Shown in pieces: positions 8,191-17,409 of a stretch of 38,950 bases of DNA. The notes beneath the pieces were generated by a model, which saw only the letters and a list, made by a program, of their open reading frames with translations, ran no database searches and was not told the origin of the DNA. A program made the translations under genes and the position numbers. Each line of letters opens with the position of its first letter. The first letter of the stretch is position 1. The DNA comes from Plantactinospora alkalitolerans. Lineage in GTDB: Bacteria > Actinomycetota > Actinomycetes > Mycobacteriales > Micromonosporaceae. The stretch spans positions 1-38,950 of the forward strand of contig NZ_JADPUN010000130.1 of NCBI RefSeq assembly GCF_015690345.1, in the 5' to 3' direction.

Positions 8191-9369
8191 TCAGGTGCAG
8201 GATCCGGTACCGGTGACCCGGGTCCGTTCGACCCCGGCGGTCGCGGTCGACCGGGCCTCGTCGGCCGTCACCGCGAACCCGGTGTTCGGGTCGTCGGCCG
8301 CCGCCGCGAAGATCACGCCGAGCGCCTGGCCACCGGTGGTCACCAGCGGACCGCCCGAGTTCCCGCTCCGGACCAGTCCCCGGATCGTGTAGATCTCCCG
8401 GTTGACCCGTCCCGACTCGTAGATGTCCGGTCCGCTGATCTCGCCGATGTCCCGGATCCGGGCCGGCTGTGCGTTGTACGGGCCGTCCAGCGGAAAGCCG
8501 AGCACGATGGCGTCGTCCTCCACCTCCGCCTGGTTGGCGGCGAACGGCATGATCGGTGCCGACAGGTTCGGCACGTAGAGCACCGCGAGGTCGCGGTCCG
8601 GGTCGTAGACGACCACCCGGGCGTTGTGCCGTTCGCCGGCCAGTTCGACCGAGACGCTCCGGGTGCCGGCGACCACGTGGGCGTTGGTCATCACCCGGTC
8701 GTCGGCGTACACGAAGCCGGACCCCTCGATCCGGCGGGAACAACTGGGCGCGTTCCCGAGCACCTTGACCACCGACCGCCGGCCGTTCACCACCGCCTGG
8801 GATCCGGCGAGCGCCGGATCCGGCGAGGCCACCTCCCGGGACCGGGTCGGGACCAGCCCGCCGAAGACGTCCGGGAAACCGTTGGTGTCGACCGTGTCGC
8901 GCAACGCCCGGGAGAGCGCCTGGGCCTCCGGCGGCAGCACCCGGTCCACCACGGTCAGCAGCGCACTGTTGCGGACGGCGCTCGCGAGCCACGGCAGCGA
9001 CGAGGACGCCAGCGGTACGGCCACCAGCCATGCCACGAGCAGTACGGCGAGCAGCGAGACGACTGCGCCACCGACGTCGTCCACCCGCCGGCCCACCTGG
9101 CTGGTGATCGCGTGCCGCAGATGCGAGCCGAGCCATCCGGCGAGCGCCTGGCCGAGCACCGCCAGGCCGAAGATCGCGATCAGCGCGACCACGACCCGGG
9201 TCGAGTTGTTCGTGAACTGCTCCGCGAGCAGCGGGCCGACCTGCAGCCCGATCAGCGCACCACCGAAGAACCCGGTGAAGGAGAGCAGTCCGATGACGAA
9301 GCCCTGCCGGTAGCCGCTGATCGCGAACAGCAACATGAGCAGGATGAGGACCACATCCACCACCGACAC
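8191..9369 (-). CDS. marP: MarP-type membrane serine protease (CvpA domain plus trypsin-like domain)
   Basis: The 392-residue protein has a CvpA-like N-terminus with four hydrophobic helices (about residues 1-125) and a periplasmic chymotrypsin-fold protease. The triad is H231 (TNAHVV), D260 (DRDLAVL) and S338 (RSGNSGGP). C210 and C391 match the disulfide pair of M. tuberculosis MarP (Rv3671c), where this enzyme is needed for acid and oxidative resistance and activates a peptidoglycan hydrolase. Catalytic residues and domain order are seen directly; the stress role is inferred from the orthologue. The gene is last in the nth-tlpA-NUDIX run, separated from the NUDIX stop by 101 bp. The GTG start has no strong ribosome site. 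Confidence 0.9.
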   Translation of the reverse strand: MSVVDVVLILLMLLFAISGYRQGFVIGLLSFTGFFGGALIGLQVGPLLAEQFTNNSTRVVVALIAIFGLAVLGQALAGWLGSHLRHAITSQVGRRVDDVGGAVVSLLAVLLVAWLVAVPLASSSLPWLASAVRNSALLTVVDRVLPPEAQALSRALRDTVDTNGFPDVFGGLVPTRSREVASPDPALAGSQAVVNGRRSVVKVLGNAPSCSRRIEGSGFVYADDRVMTNAHVVAGTRSVSVELAGERHNARVVVYDPDRDLAVLYVPNLSAPIMPFAANQAEVEDDAIVLGFPLDGPYNAQPARIRDIGEISGPDIYESGRVNREIYTIRGLVRSGNSGGPLVTTGGQALGVIFAAAADDPNTGFAVTADEARSTATAGVERTRVTGTGSCT

Positions 9370-9470
9370 CCGTTCAGGGTACGGGGGCGTCCTGGGAATG
9401 ACGCCGCCACGACGGAGACAGCCGAATCACTTTCCGGCCCGGTCGACTCGGCGGGCGGCGGATCGGCCTG

Positions 9471-10151
9471 TCATCCCGCCTCGTCACCGCTCGCGTCGGG
9501 TGCCGGCGGCGGGCTGGTCGGCGGCAGTTCCAGTACCCGGTCCTGCGGCCAGGGCCGGGCCCAGCCGGCCATGTCGAGCAGTGCCGCCAGCACCCCGGCC
9601 GTGAAGCCCCAGACCAGCATTCCTCGGGCCTGGAAGGCCGGGCCGATCCAGCCGCTGGGATGGCGTACCCGGACCCGGTTGGCCGGGTCGACCAGTTCGG
9701 TGATCGGCAGCCGGGCCACGTGTGCGACCTCGGCCGGCTCGCGGGAGTGCACCGGATGGGGCCGGTGCCACCAGGCCAGGATCGGGGTGACGACGAAGTC
9801 GCTGACCGGGATCCACAGCCGGGGCAGCTGGGCCAGCACGGTGACGCTGTCCCGGTCGAGGCCGACCTCCTCGTGTGCCTCCCGCAGCGCGGTCGCGGCG
9901 GCGTCGGAGTCCTCCGGGTCGCAGGCGCCACCGGGGAAGGCCGGTTGGCCGGCGTGGGTACGCAGGGTCGCCGCGCGTTGCAGGATCAGTACGTCCGGTC
10001 CGTGTGCCGGCTGTTCACCGAGCAGCACCAGTACGGCGCTGGCCCGCCCACCGTTGACCGGGGTGGGCAGCGGGGTGAAGTCCTCGGTACGGGCCGACCG
10101 GACCCGGGTGAGTAACGGCTCGCACCACGTCGGAAGTTCACGGTCGGTCAC
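9471..10151 (-). CDS. CoA-pyrophosphatase-type NUDIX hydrolase (Rv3672c orthologue)
   Basis: The 226-residue protein carries the NudL/CoA-pyrophosphatase signature LRTHAGQPAFPGG just before the Nudix box, whose core is REAHEEVGL. This family cleaves coenzyme A and its derivatives into phosphopantetheine and 3',5'-ADP in a metal-dependent reaction. The start is set at the GTG at 10151 because it overlaps the tlpA stop as GTGA and the recognisable N-terminal region ([13 protein letters not shown]) begins there. Longer upstream extensions run inside tlpA in another frame and are spurious. The C-terminus is Pro/Ala-rich. The actual substrate has not been shown for this orthologue as far as I know. 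Confidence 0.88.
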   Translation of the reverse strand: MTDRELPTWCEPLLTRVRSARTEDFTPLPTPVNGGRASAVLVLLGEQPAHGPDVLILQRAATLRTHAGQPAFPGGACDPEDSDAAATALREAHEEVGLDRDSVTVLAQLPRLWIPVSDFVVTPILAWWHRPHPVHSREPAEVAHVARLPITELVDPANRVRVRHPSGWIGPAFQARGMLVWGFTAGVLAALLDMAGWARPWPQDRVLELPPTSPPPAPDASGDEAG

Positions 10152-10801
10152 GACGACACCGCCACCCCCAGATGCTGTCGAACGAGGTCGGCCAGCTCCG
10201 CGTCGTCCAGCGCGCCCGTCTCGTCCCGGTGTCGGATCCGCCCCTGCCCGTCGACGAACAGCGTGATCGGCATTACCGCGCGCCGGAGTGCCAGCCGCAG
10301 CCGGTTGTCCGGGTCGTAGAGGGTGGGGAACCGCAGCCCGAAGTCCTCCCCGATCGACTGCGCGGCGGATCGCCCGGTCTGGGTGCTCACCCCCACCACC
10401 CGCAGGGTGCCGGCGGTCCGCTCGGAGAGGCGTTGGAAGGCGGGGAGTTCCTTGCGGCAGGGCCCGCACCAGGAGGCCCAGAGGTTGATCACGGCGGGCC
10501 CGCGCAGCGCGCCGACGGACACCTGGGTCCCCCCGGTGAAACAGGGCAGGCTCAGGGCCGGCAGCGGTTCACCCGAGCCGGTCGACCCGGGTTTGCCCTG
10601 CGCGGACCCGGAGGCGGGCGCGGACCCGGAGGCGGGCGCGGACAGCGGTGCGGTCAGGGTGCCGCAGTCCGCGAACGCCGTGGTCGCGGCGGTCTGGGTG
10701 GCCGGCGCCGGGCCAGCCTCGGAGTCCGCGTCCGACCCGGTGCAGGCGGTGGCGAGCAGCAGCAGCGGCACGAGCGACCCGCCGAGCAGCAGCCGTTTCA
10801 C
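10148..10801 (-). CDS. TlpA/ResA-like thioredoxin-fold lipoprotein (Rv3673c orthologue)
   Basis: The 217-residue protein has a signal peptide ending at a candidate lipidated Cys20 (LLLLATAC, an imperfect lipobox), a low-complexity linker (about 40-78) and a thioredoxin/TlpA domain with the redox motif WCGPC (C112, C115) and a [11 protein letters not shown] segment carrying the cis-proline. It probably acts outside the membrane in disulfide reduction, for example in cytochrome c maturation or cell-wall protein maintenance. The GTG at 10801 overlaps the nth stop, and its own stop overlaps the NUDIX start, both as GTGA, so three genes are coupled. The linker contains an 18-bp DNA duplication. 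Confidence 0.88.
   Translation of the reverse strand: MKRLLLGGSLVPLLLLATACTGSDADSEAGPAPATQTAATTAFADCGTLTAPLSAPASGSAPASGSAQGKPGSTGSGEPLPALSLPCFTGGTQVSVGALRGPAVINLWASWCGPCRKELPAFQRLSERTAGTLRVVGVSTQTGRSAAQSIGEDFGLRFPTLYDPDNRLRLALRRAVMPITLFVDGQGRIRHRDETGALDDAELADLVRQHLGVAVSS
10602..10637. repeat. 18-bp in-frame duplication in the tlpA-like linker
   Basis: Two perfect tandem copies of gcggacccggaggcgggc are followed by a partial third. They encode a repeated Ser-Ala-Pro-Ala-Ser-Gly linker between the lipid anchor and the thioredoxin domain. The unit keeps the reading frame. Confidence 0.85.
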
Positions 10802-11658
10802 GGTGCGTCCGAGACGACGGCGGTCGCCGGCACCAGGTCCGGGTCGACGCCGGCGTGTACCGCCAGTTCGCGGGCCCGGGGACCCTTCAGCAGTTTGGCG
10901 GCGGCCGCGGCCTCGGTCGGCCCGGTGCCGTACGACGGGCAGACCCTGGCCAGGGTGCAGGCCCCGCAGGCGGGCTTGCGGGCGTGGCAGACCCGGCGGC
11001 CGTGGAAGATCACCCGGTGCGACAGCATCGTCCAGTCGCGCCGCTCGAACAGCGCCCCGACGGCGTGTTCGATCTTGACGGGATCCGTCTCGGTGGTCAG
11101 CTCCCACCGGTGCATCAGCCGCTGGAAGTGGGTGTCGACGGTTATCCCGGGCACTCCGAAGGCGTTGCCGAGGATGACGTTGGCGGTCTTCCGGCCGATT
11201 CCGGGCAGGGTCACCAGGTCGACCAGCCGGCCGGGCACCTGGCCGTCGTACCGCTCGACGAGCTGTTGCCCCAGGTTGATCAGCGAGTTCGTCTTGTTGC
11301 GGAAGAAGCCGGTGGGCCGGATCAGCTCCTCCATCTCGGCCCGGTCCGCCCCGGCGTAGTCGGCCGCCGTCGGATAGCGGAGGAACAGCTTGGGCGTCAC
11401 CTCGTTGACCCGCTGGTCGGTGCACTGGGCGGAGAGGATGGTCGCCACGGCCAGTTGCAACGGACCGGAGTGGTCGAGTTCGCAGTGGGCGTCGGGGTGG
11501 GCCTCGGTCAGCAGCCGCCCGATCCGCCGGGCCCGCCGCTTCCGGCCAAGATCGCTCTCCACGGTACGGCGGGACGGCCGCGCGGCCCGGATCGCCCTGG
11601 TCGCCGCACCGGCCGCGGTCACGACCCCGGTGTCGACGGAATCGTCTGTCGCACTCAC
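10798..11658 (-). CDS. nth: Endonuclease III, base-excision repair glycosylase/AP lyase
   Basis: The 286-residue protein removes oxidised pyrimidines and nicks abasic sites. The helix-hairpin-helix [17 protein letters not shown] includes catalytic K157. The catalytic aspartate is D175 (VDTHFQRL). The [4Fe-4S] cluster ligands are C224, C231, C234 and C240, with the standard C-x6-C-x2-C-x5-C spacing. The first 35 residues extend beyond the usual family N-terminus. The GTG at 11658 lacks a clear ribosome site and a GTG about 34 codons further in could be the true start. The gene is first of the coupled nth-tlpA-NUDIX set. Linking DNA repair with an extracytoplasmic redox protein and marP is conserved in mycobacteria. 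Confidence 0.92.
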   Translation of the reverse strand: MSATDDSVDTGVVTAAGAATRAIRAARPSRRTVESDLGRKRRARRIGRLLTEAHPDAHCELDHSGPLQLAVATILSAQCTDQRVNEVTPKLFLRYPTAADYAGADRAEMEELIRPTGFFRNKTNSLINLGQQLVERYDGQVPGRLVDLVTLPGIGRKTANVILGNAFGVPGITVDTHFQRLMHRWELTTETDPVKIEHAVGALFERRDWTMLSHRVIFHGRRVCHARKPACGACTLARVCPSYGTGPTEAAAAAKLLKGPRARELAVHAGVDPDLVPATAVVSDAP

Positions 11659-11753
11659 GTCGGCCAGCCTACGTCGCGGCGACGACGGCGAGTCCGGGAG
11701 CCGGACGAGGCCGAAGCATGGGGAAGCGGACGGCCGGGTGGTCAGCCGGGTAG

Positions 11754-12950
11754 TCAGCTGGCGGCGGCCGGAGGCGAGATCTTGCCATCGGCGGCGAACT
11801 TCGCGCCGGTCTTCGGAAAGTCGGACTTGGCCAGGTCGCGTACCAGGCCCAGCGTGCGCTTCTGGCCGTCCATGGTCGGCTTGCCCGCGTCGTTCATGTA
11901 CGTCGAGATGAGCTGCCCGCCGGCCCAGCTGCCATCGGAGGCGAGCGAGACCTTGAGCACCCCGCCCCAGCCGAGCCGGCCGTCGTTGCTGAGCGCGCCG
12001 CCGCCACCGGCGAAGTTCCCCAGGCTGTACGCGATGAGCCGGCCCTTGTAGAACTCCATCGCCCGCATCACGTGCGGCCCGTGGCCGACGATCAGATCCG
12101 CCCCCGCGTCGATCATCGAGCGGGAGAACTTGATCGGGTCGCCCCGGTTCTCGCCGAGGAAGAGTTCGGTACCGGGCCGGACCCGCGTCTTCTCGGAGCC
12201 CTCGCCGCCCATGTGTACCTGCACGACGACCAGGTCGGCCATTGTCGCCGCCTTCTGGATCACCTTCTTGGCCGAGGCGATGTCGGTCAGGCTGTTGGAC
12301 CAGGGGTACGACGAGAAGCCGGCGACCGCGACCTTGACGCCCTCGACCTCGGCCACGGTGATCTGGTTCGGCGCGCCGGTGTGCTGGAGGTCGTACTTCT
12401 CCAGTGCGAGCTGGGTGTTCCGGTAGCCCGCCTTGCCGAAGTCGTACCCGTGGTTGTTCGCCTGGTTCAGCAGTTCGAAGCCGGCTTCCTTGAGGTGCGC
12501 CGCGTACGACGGCGGGGCCCGGAACTGGAAGCAGCGGGTCGAGTTGGCACCGCACTTCGAGGTGCCGGTGTCATTGGTCAGCGGCTCCTCGAGGTTGCCC
12601 ATCACCAGGTCGGCGGCGAGCGCCTTCTTGACCGAGTTGAAGAAGCCCTTGCCGCCGCCTGCGGGCAGCCGGTTCGGGGCGTTGCCCATCACGATGTCCC
12701 CGGTGGCCGACATGGAGATGACCTTCGGCGCCGGCTTGCCGGTAGGCGACGGGTCGGCCGAGGCGCCGCCGCCGGCGGCACCCGGGGTCTGCGGCGCGGC
12801 GGAGTCGTCGCCCAGAACGTTGAACAGCGCCACTCCGGCCACACCGGTGCCCAGGAGCACCGTCAGGACGGCGGTGACGATCAGAACGGTCCGGCCGGTG
12901 CGGCGTGGCGCCCGGCGGGACTTCGGCGGGGGTCGATTGGTGTCGTACAT
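11754..12950 (-). CDS. CapA-family (PGA_cap) membrane-anchored putative metallophosphatase
   Basis: The 398-residue protein has a basic N-terminus, one membrane segment (about residues 19-45), a Ser/Pro/Ala linker and a CapA/YwtB domain. Family motifs include [45 protein letters not shown] and [10 protein letters not shown], whose Asp, Glu, Asn and His residues form the metallophosphoesterase-like site. In Bacillus CapA takes part in poly-gamma-glutamate export and anchoring. No capB or capC lies here, so a role in surface polymer or wall metabolism is only an inference. It lies between cbiZ and nth on the minus strand. Its ATG start has only a weak ribosome site. Confidence 0.85.
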   Translation of the reverse strand: MYDTNRPPPKSRRAPRRTGRTVLIVTAVLTVLLGTGVAGVALFNVLGDDSAAPQTPGAAGGGASADPSPTGKPAPKVISMSATGDIVMGNAPNRLPAGGGKGFFNSVKKALAADLVMGNLEEPLTNDTGTSKCGANSTRCFQFRAPPSYAAHLKEAGFELLNQANNHGYDFGKAGYRNTQLALEKYDLQHTGAPNQITVAEVEGVKVAVAGFSSYPWSNSLTDIASAKKVIQKAATMADLVVVQVHMGGEGSEKTRVRPGTELFLGENRGDPIKFSRSMIDAGADLIVGHGPHVMRAMEFYKGRLIAYSLGNFAGGGGALSNDGRLGWGGVLKVSLASDGSWAGGQLISTYMNDAGKPTMDGQKRTLGLVRDLAKSDFPKTGAKFAADGKISPPAAAS

Positions 12951-13038
12951 CGCCCGGTGACAGTACCGGGATCGGGCAAGAGTGGCGACGGCCGGCAGGA
13001 CCGAATCTCGGCACCGATCCGTCAGCGACCGTCGGGGG

Positions 13039-13746
13039 TCACCGGTCCGACCAGGGAACGCCGGGGGTGGCGCCGCCGAGGCGTACCGCCTGACATGCGG
13101 CTCGGGCCAGTGGGGCGCCCCAGCGCGAGCGCGGGCCGCCGTACGGGGCCACCGGGCCGCTCGGCGGGCAGAGCAGGGTGACCGCGTCGGTGGCGGTGCC
13201 GGTGGCCGGTAGACCCAGTTCCCGGAGCGCCTGGGCCTTCGCCTCGGTGACGGTGGCGACGGCGTTGACCAGTGCCGCGTCGCTCAACCTGACCGGCAGC
13301 AGCGCGACGATGTTGACCGTACCGACCGGTCGCGCGGGCTCCATCTGCCCGGGGTCGATCTTCCCGGGGTCCATCTGCCGTGGGGCCGGGTCATGCGGCT
13401 GGTCCGGGGCGGCGGCCCAGATCGGAGCACCGAGCCCCACCGTGGTCCAGATCCGGACACCGGTGTCGGTAGCGGTCACCACCTGGGCGACGTCGACGCC
13501 GGTGAGCAGTCCGATTCCCGGTCCGCGCAGGTCCAGCAGGTCGGCCAGCTCGCCGAGGTGGACGTCCGGGTCGTCCCGGCGGTACGACATCGGCACGGTC
13601 GCGTTGACCACCCAGTGCCGTACGCCGATCCCGCCGCCGAGCGGGGCGGAACTGATCGCCAGCAGCGGAGCGCCGAGGCGCCAGACCAGTATCGGAACGT
13701 CACGCCCGTCCTCGGTACGGGACGTCAACTGCGGCTCGGACGACAC
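13039..13746 (-). CDS. cbiZ: Adenosylcobinamide amidohydrolase, cobamide salvage
   Basis: The 235-residue protein matches the CbiZ family: the segments [34 protein letters not shown] and [20 protein letters not shown] are conserved landmarks, followed by ATGTATDAV. CbiZ removes the aminopropanol arm from adenosylcobinamide or pseudocobamides to give adenosylcobyric acid for remodelling. No other cobalamin gene is in the window. An acidic Pro-Gly-Asp insert in the middle comes from a 15-bp tandem repeat. The start is a GTG at 13746 with no strong ribosome site. The gene is divergent from crp across about 195 bp and is first in the minus-strand run. Confidence 0.82.
   Translation of the reverse strand: MSSEPQLTSRTEDGRDVPILVWRLGAPLLAISSAPLGGGIGVRHWVVNATVPMSYRRDDPDVHLGELADLLDLRGPGIGLLTGVDVAQVVTATDTGVRIWTTVGLGAPIWAAAPDQPHDPAPRQMDPGKIDPGQMEPARPVGTVNIVALLPVRLSDAALVNAVATVTEAKAQALRELGLPATGTATDAVTLLCPPSGPVAPYGGPRSRWGAPLARAACQAVRLGGATPGVPWSDR
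13340..13384. repeat. 15-bp in-frame tandem repeat inside cbiZ
   Basis: Three 15-bp units start at 13340, 13355 and 13370 (type tccatctgcccgggg) with two or three differences between them. They encode a repeated Met/Ile-(Asp/Glu)-Pro-Gly-(Lys/Gln) pattern in a loop of CbiZ, most likely a surface insertion. Confidence 0.75.
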
Positions 13747-13941
13747 CGGTCGACCCTACGACCCCCGTCCGGAAGCCGGCCGATCCCCCGCTCATCTGCT
13801 CTTACGCACGTCCGCTCCGGATCAAGATTCCAGGGGGCACCTCCGATTACTCTTCACATGCGCCTAGACTTGGCGGCGCGCGGGGGATCACCGGCCACGA
13901 ACCCTGGCCGGCGGGACGGCCCGCGTAGGCGGAGGTGCGCA

Positions 13942-14619
13942 ATGGACGAGGTACTGGCCCGCAGCGGGATCTTCCAGGGCGTCGACCCGGAGGCTGCCGA
14001 GGCGCTCGCCAAGGACATGGAGACGATCGAGGTCCGCAAGGGCGAAATCGTCTTCAACGAGGGCGAACCGGGCGACAGCCTTTATATCGTACTGAGCGGC
14101 AAGATCAAGGTTGGTCGACGTGCCGCCGATGGTCGGCAGAACCTGATCGCCGTGATGGGCCCCTCGGACATGGTCGGCGAACTGTCGCTGTTCGACCCCG
14201 GTCCGCGTACGGCGACCGCCACCGCCGTGATCGACACCCGGCTCGCCCGGCTGCGCAAGCAGGCGTTGCGGCCGTGGCTGAACAACCGGCCGGAGATCGC
14301 CGAGCAACTGCTACGGGTTCTCGCCCGCAGGCTGCGCCGGACGAACGACAACCTGGCCGACCTGATCTTCACCGACGTGCCCGGCCGGGTGGCGAAGAAC
14401 CTGCTCCAGATGGCGGGCCGGTTCGGCACCCGGGACGGCGGCGTACTCCGGGTCACCCACGACCTGACCCAGGAGGAGATCGCCCAGCTCGTCGGCGCCT
14501 CCCGGGAGACCGTCAACAAGGCGCTGGCCGACTTCGCCTCGCGCGGCTGGCTGCGGCTGGACGGCAAGAGCATCATCATCCTCGACCCCGAGCGCCTGGC
14601 CCGCCGCGCCCGCGTCTGA
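13942..14619 (+). CDS. crp: Crp/Fnr-family cAMP-responsive transcription regulator (Rv3676 orthologue)
   Basis: The 225-residue protein has a cyclic-nucleotide binding domain with the phosphate cassette [15 protein letters not shown] (E80, R89, T90) and a C-terminal winged helix with HTH at about 175-199 ([20 protein letters not shown]). It is close to mycobacterial CRP over its whole length, including [19 protein letters not shown]. It should bind TGTGA-N6-TCACA-like sites as a dimer, modulated by cAMP. GGAGG at 13931 fixes the ATG. In M. tuberculosis crp is near nth and marP on the opposite strand, as here. A strong hairpin follows. Confidence 0.95.
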   Translation: MDEVLARSGIFQGVDPEAAEALAKDMETIEVRKGEIVFNEGEPGDSLYIVLSGKIKVGRRAADGRQNLIAVMGPSDMVGELSLFDPGPRTATATAVIDTRLARLRKQALRPWLNNRPEIAEQLLRVLARRLRRTNDNLADLIFTDVPGRVAKNLLQMAGRFGTRDGGVLRVTHDLTQEEIAQLVGASRETVNKALADFASRGWLRLDGKSIIILDPERLARRARV

Positions 14620-14667
14620 CCGCCCGCGTCCGACCGAACGGCCACGACCGGGACGACCGTACGACCT

Positions 14668-14701
14668 CCGAGGCTGCCGGCCGTGAAGCCGGCAGCCTCG
14701 G
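14668..14701. terminator. Bidirectional hairpin between crp and the serine hydrolase gene
   Basis: A perfect 14-bp stem (ccgaggctgccggc at 14668-14681 with 14688-14701) has a 6-nt loop. It sits between two convergent genes 25-49 bp from either stop. Confidence 0.85.
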
Positions 14702-14725
14702 TCGTCGTCGACATGACCGGCTCGG

Positions 14726-15904
14726 TCAACCGTTGACGCAGACGACCGCGCGGAGGGCGGCCAGGAAGCCCATGCTCTGCGGCACCGGCAGCAGGCCCCG
14801 GACTTCCCGGTCGATGTCGTACACGTTGCCGGCGAGGACCAGTTGACGGGCGCCGTCCACGGTGCTGACGGCGGTGCTGGTGAAGCCCGGCCCACCACCG
14901 TCGGTCGTCCAGACCGGCACTTCCCCGGAGTCGCAGGGCACCGCCATCCGTTGGATCCCCAGTCCGTACCCACCCGACGGGTCGTCCGGGAGGGTAACCA
15001 GGGTGGTCAGTTCCCGCTGCTGCGCGGGACGGAGCAGCGTTCCACCGAAGAGGGCCCGGTGGAATCGGGCGAGGTCCGTCGTCGTGGAGATCATCGCGCC
15101 GGCCGTCCAGTCGTACGACGGGCTGAATCTCGTGATGTCCCGACCGGCGAGATCGTGGCCGTGCAGGTGCCGTCCGTGGATCTCCGGATCGGTCACCGGA
15201 AACGAGGTCTCGCTCAAGCCGAGTGGCCTGATGATCCGCCGCTGTATCTCGGTGACCGCGTCCCGCCCGGTCACCGCCTCGATAACGAAGCCCGCGAGCA
15301 GGTAGTTGGTGTTCGAGTACGCCCACGACGTACCCGGGGCGAAGTCCGGCGGATGGGCCACCGACGCCGCGACGACGCCGCGCGGCGGATAGACGTAATC
15401 CCAATCCTGCTGGTCGAGGTACGGCGCCCAGAAGCTCCGCTCCCGGGTCGGGTCCCAGATCCCGCTGGTGTGGTTCAACAGCTGCCGAACGCTGATCTTC
15501 GTGCCGTCGACGCCCGGCCCACGTACCATTCCCGGCAGCCAACGCTCGACCGGGTCGTCGAGACGCAGCCGGCGCTCACCGACCAACTGCAACAAGACTG
15601 TCGAGACGAACGCCTTGGTGTTGCTCCCGATCCGGAACCGGTCTCCCGGTCGAGCAGGGGTACCGGTGGCAAGGTCGGCCACTCCCGCCGCCACCTGCCA
15701 CTGCTGGCCGCCGATCCGCCCGTACGCGATCACTCCCGGGTACCCGTCCTCGACCAACTGACCGGCCGCCGCCCGCAATCCGCTCTGCGCCGGGCCATCC
15801 CGCCCGGTCACCGTGCCAGCATTCGCGCTGGCCGCTGGCGGGACGCCGAGGACGACGGCCAACATTCCGGCCGACGCCACGACCATCCATAGTCGACTCT
15901 TCAT
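14726..15904 (-). CDS. Secreted class C beta-lactamase-fold serine hydrolase / D-Ala-D-Ala carboxypeptidase-like
   Basis: The 392-residue protein has a signal peptide (about 1-28, ending near AASANAG) and a beta-lactamase-fold domain. The serine-lysine motif is S94-N-T-K97. The second motif is Y196-S-N198. The usual H/KTG third motif appears replaced by TTDGGGPG, as in some esterases and DD-peptidases of this family. It may act on peptidoglycan peptides or small esters outside the cell. The ATG at 15904 is chosen over an upstream start at 15934 because AGGAGCAGGAG lies directly before it. It is divergent from a two-component pair, which makes that pair a plausible regulator. Confidence 0.85.
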   Translation of the reverse strand: MKSRLWMVVASAGMLAVVLGVPPAASANAGTVTGRDGPAQSGLRAAAGQLVEDGYPGVIAYGRIGGQQWQVAAGVADLATGTPARPGDRFRIGSNTKAFVSTVLLQLVGERRLRLDDPVERWLPGMVRGPGVDGTKISVRQLLNHTSGIWDPTRERSFWAPYLDQQDWDYVYPPRGVVAASVAHPPDFAPGTSWAYSNTNYLLAGFVIEAVTGRDAVTEIQRRIIRPLGLSETSFPVTDPEIHGRHLHGHDLAGRDITRFSPSYDWTAGAMISTTTDLARFHRALFGGTLLRPAQQRELTTLVTLPDDPSGGYGLGIQRMAVPCDSGEVPVWTTDGGGPGFTSTAVSTVDGARQLVLAGNVYDIDREVRGLLPVPQSMGFLAALRAVVCVNG

Positions 15905-16128
15905 GACTGCTCCTGCTCCTGATCTCGGGATCACGTTCCGTACCGCTCAGACCCTGCCGCCCAAGATCCCGGCGATCGATCAGGCCCACCCCCGGGTCGG
16001 GTAGGGACAACCCGAAAGTGTTCGGAGGCTGTCCGGGTGGGTCGGCGCGATCCCCGCCCGCCATGCTGGGCGGTGCGGAGCGCGCCGGGGCACGGCACGC
16101 GAGCCCCAGCGGGAAGGATCGGACGACG

Positions 16129-17409
16129 ATGCGGTTGCGACAGGCCCGACGAGAATTCGGGTACGCCCTGGTCAGCCTTCCGTTGGCGGTGCTCGGCCTC
16201 GCGTACGTGGTGATCACGATCGTGCTCGGCGGCATGCTGTCGCTGACGTTGCTCGGCCTGCCACTGCTCGCCGCCGGGGTACTCGGCGCTCGGGCCTGGG
16301 GCACGCTGCACCGCAGGCTGGCCAGGGCGGCGCTCGGTGTCCGGCTCGCCGCCCCCCGACCGATCCGCCGACCGGTCGGTCCGGTCGGCTTCGTCCGGGC
16401 CGGGCTCGGCGACGGTGCCGGCTGGCGTGCTCTGGCGTACCTGTTCGTCAAGCTTCCGACGGCGGTACTGACGGCCGGGGTCGCCGTGGCCCTGGTCTGC
16501 TATTCGGCGGTCTTCCTCAGCTACCCGTTCTGGTGGTGGGCGGTCCGGCCGGTCAACACCGACAGCGCGGGGCGTCCGCACCGCGCCGCGTTGCAGTTGG
16601 GCGACTTCTTCTTCGACACCTGGCCGAGGGCGATACTGCTCGGCGGCATCGGCGTCGCCCTGCTCCTGATCGGACCCCGGATACTGCACTGCGTGCTGCT
16701 TCTGGACCGGCTGCTGATCCGGGCCCTCCTCGGCCCGACCAGCCTCGACGACCGGTTGACCGATCTGGAGGAAACTCGTGCCCATGCGGTCGACGACTCC
16801 GCCGCACTGCTCCGGCGGATCGAGCGTGACCTGCACGACGGCGCCCAGGCGCAACTCGTCGCGCTGGCCATGAAGCTGGGGATGGCGAAGGAGAAGCTGG
16901 GTGATGCCGTACCCGCCGACGCCCGCGTGCTCGTCGAGACCGCACACTCCGACGCGAAGGCGGCCATCACCGAACTGCGCGACCTCGCCCGTGGCATTCA
17001 TCCACCGATGCTCGACAACGGTCTGGAGGCGGCCCTGACCACGCTCGTGGCCCGATGCGCCGTACCGGTGGCGTTACGGGTGGAGATCTCCGATCGACCG
17101 TCGCCGGCCATCGAGACGATCGCCTACTTCTGCGCGGCGGAACTGCTCACCAACGTCGCCAAACACAGCCGTGCGGGGCGCGCGACGGTCGAGGTGTGCC
17201 AGCGTGGCCGCCGGCTGTGGATCCGGGTCGGCGACGACGGCACCGGCGGCGCCAGCTTCGGGGCGGCCCGGCGGTCCGGCACGGCGCTGCCGGCCGGCGG
17301 ACTCGTCGGGCTTCGCGAGCGGGTACGGACGGTCGACGGCTCGATCCGCATCGAGAGCCCGCCCGGAGGGCCGACGCTGGTCAGCGTCGAGTTGCCGGTG
17401 CACTCGTGA
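16129..17409 (+). CDS. NarL-type sensor histidine kinase
   Basis: The 426-residue membrane kinase has four or more hydrophobic segments in the first 200 residues, forming a membrane-embedded sensor with only short loops. A HisKA_3 dimerisation domain with phosphoacceptor H236 (RIERDLHDGAQAQLVAL) follows, then a HATPase domain with the N-box AELLTNVAKHS. The conserved tail ends LVSVELPVHS. An intramembrane sensor of this kind often detects cell-envelope stress or is tuned by a membrane partner; that is inference. The ATG at 16129 follows GGAAGGA. The stop overlaps the response regulator start as GTGA. Confidence 0.92.
   Translation: MRLRQARREFGYALVSLPLAVLGLAYVVITIVLGGMLSLTLLGLPLLAAGVLGARAWGTLHRRLARAALGVRLAAPRPIRRPVGPVGFVRAGLGDGAGWRALAYLFVKLPTAVLTAGVAVALVCYSAVFLSYPFWWWAVRPVNTDSAGRPHRAALQLGDFFFDTWPRAILLGGIGVALLLIGPRILHCVLLLDRLLIRALLGPTSLDDRLTDLEETRAHAVDDSAALLRRIERDLHDGAQAQLVALAMKLGMAKEKLGDAVPADARVLVETAHSDAKAAITELRDLARGIHPPMLDNGLEAALTTLVARCAVPVALRVEISDRPSPAIETIAYFCAAELLTNVAKHSRAGRATVEVCQRGRRLWIRVGDDGTGGASFGAARRSGTALPAGGLVGLRERVRTVDGSIRIESPPGGPTLVSVELPVHS

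Noticed and set aside
11754-12950. CapA-like gene as evidence for a poly-gamma-glutamate capsule locus
   Set aside because: No capB, capC or pgs genes are present, and CapA-family proteins occur widely without capsules.
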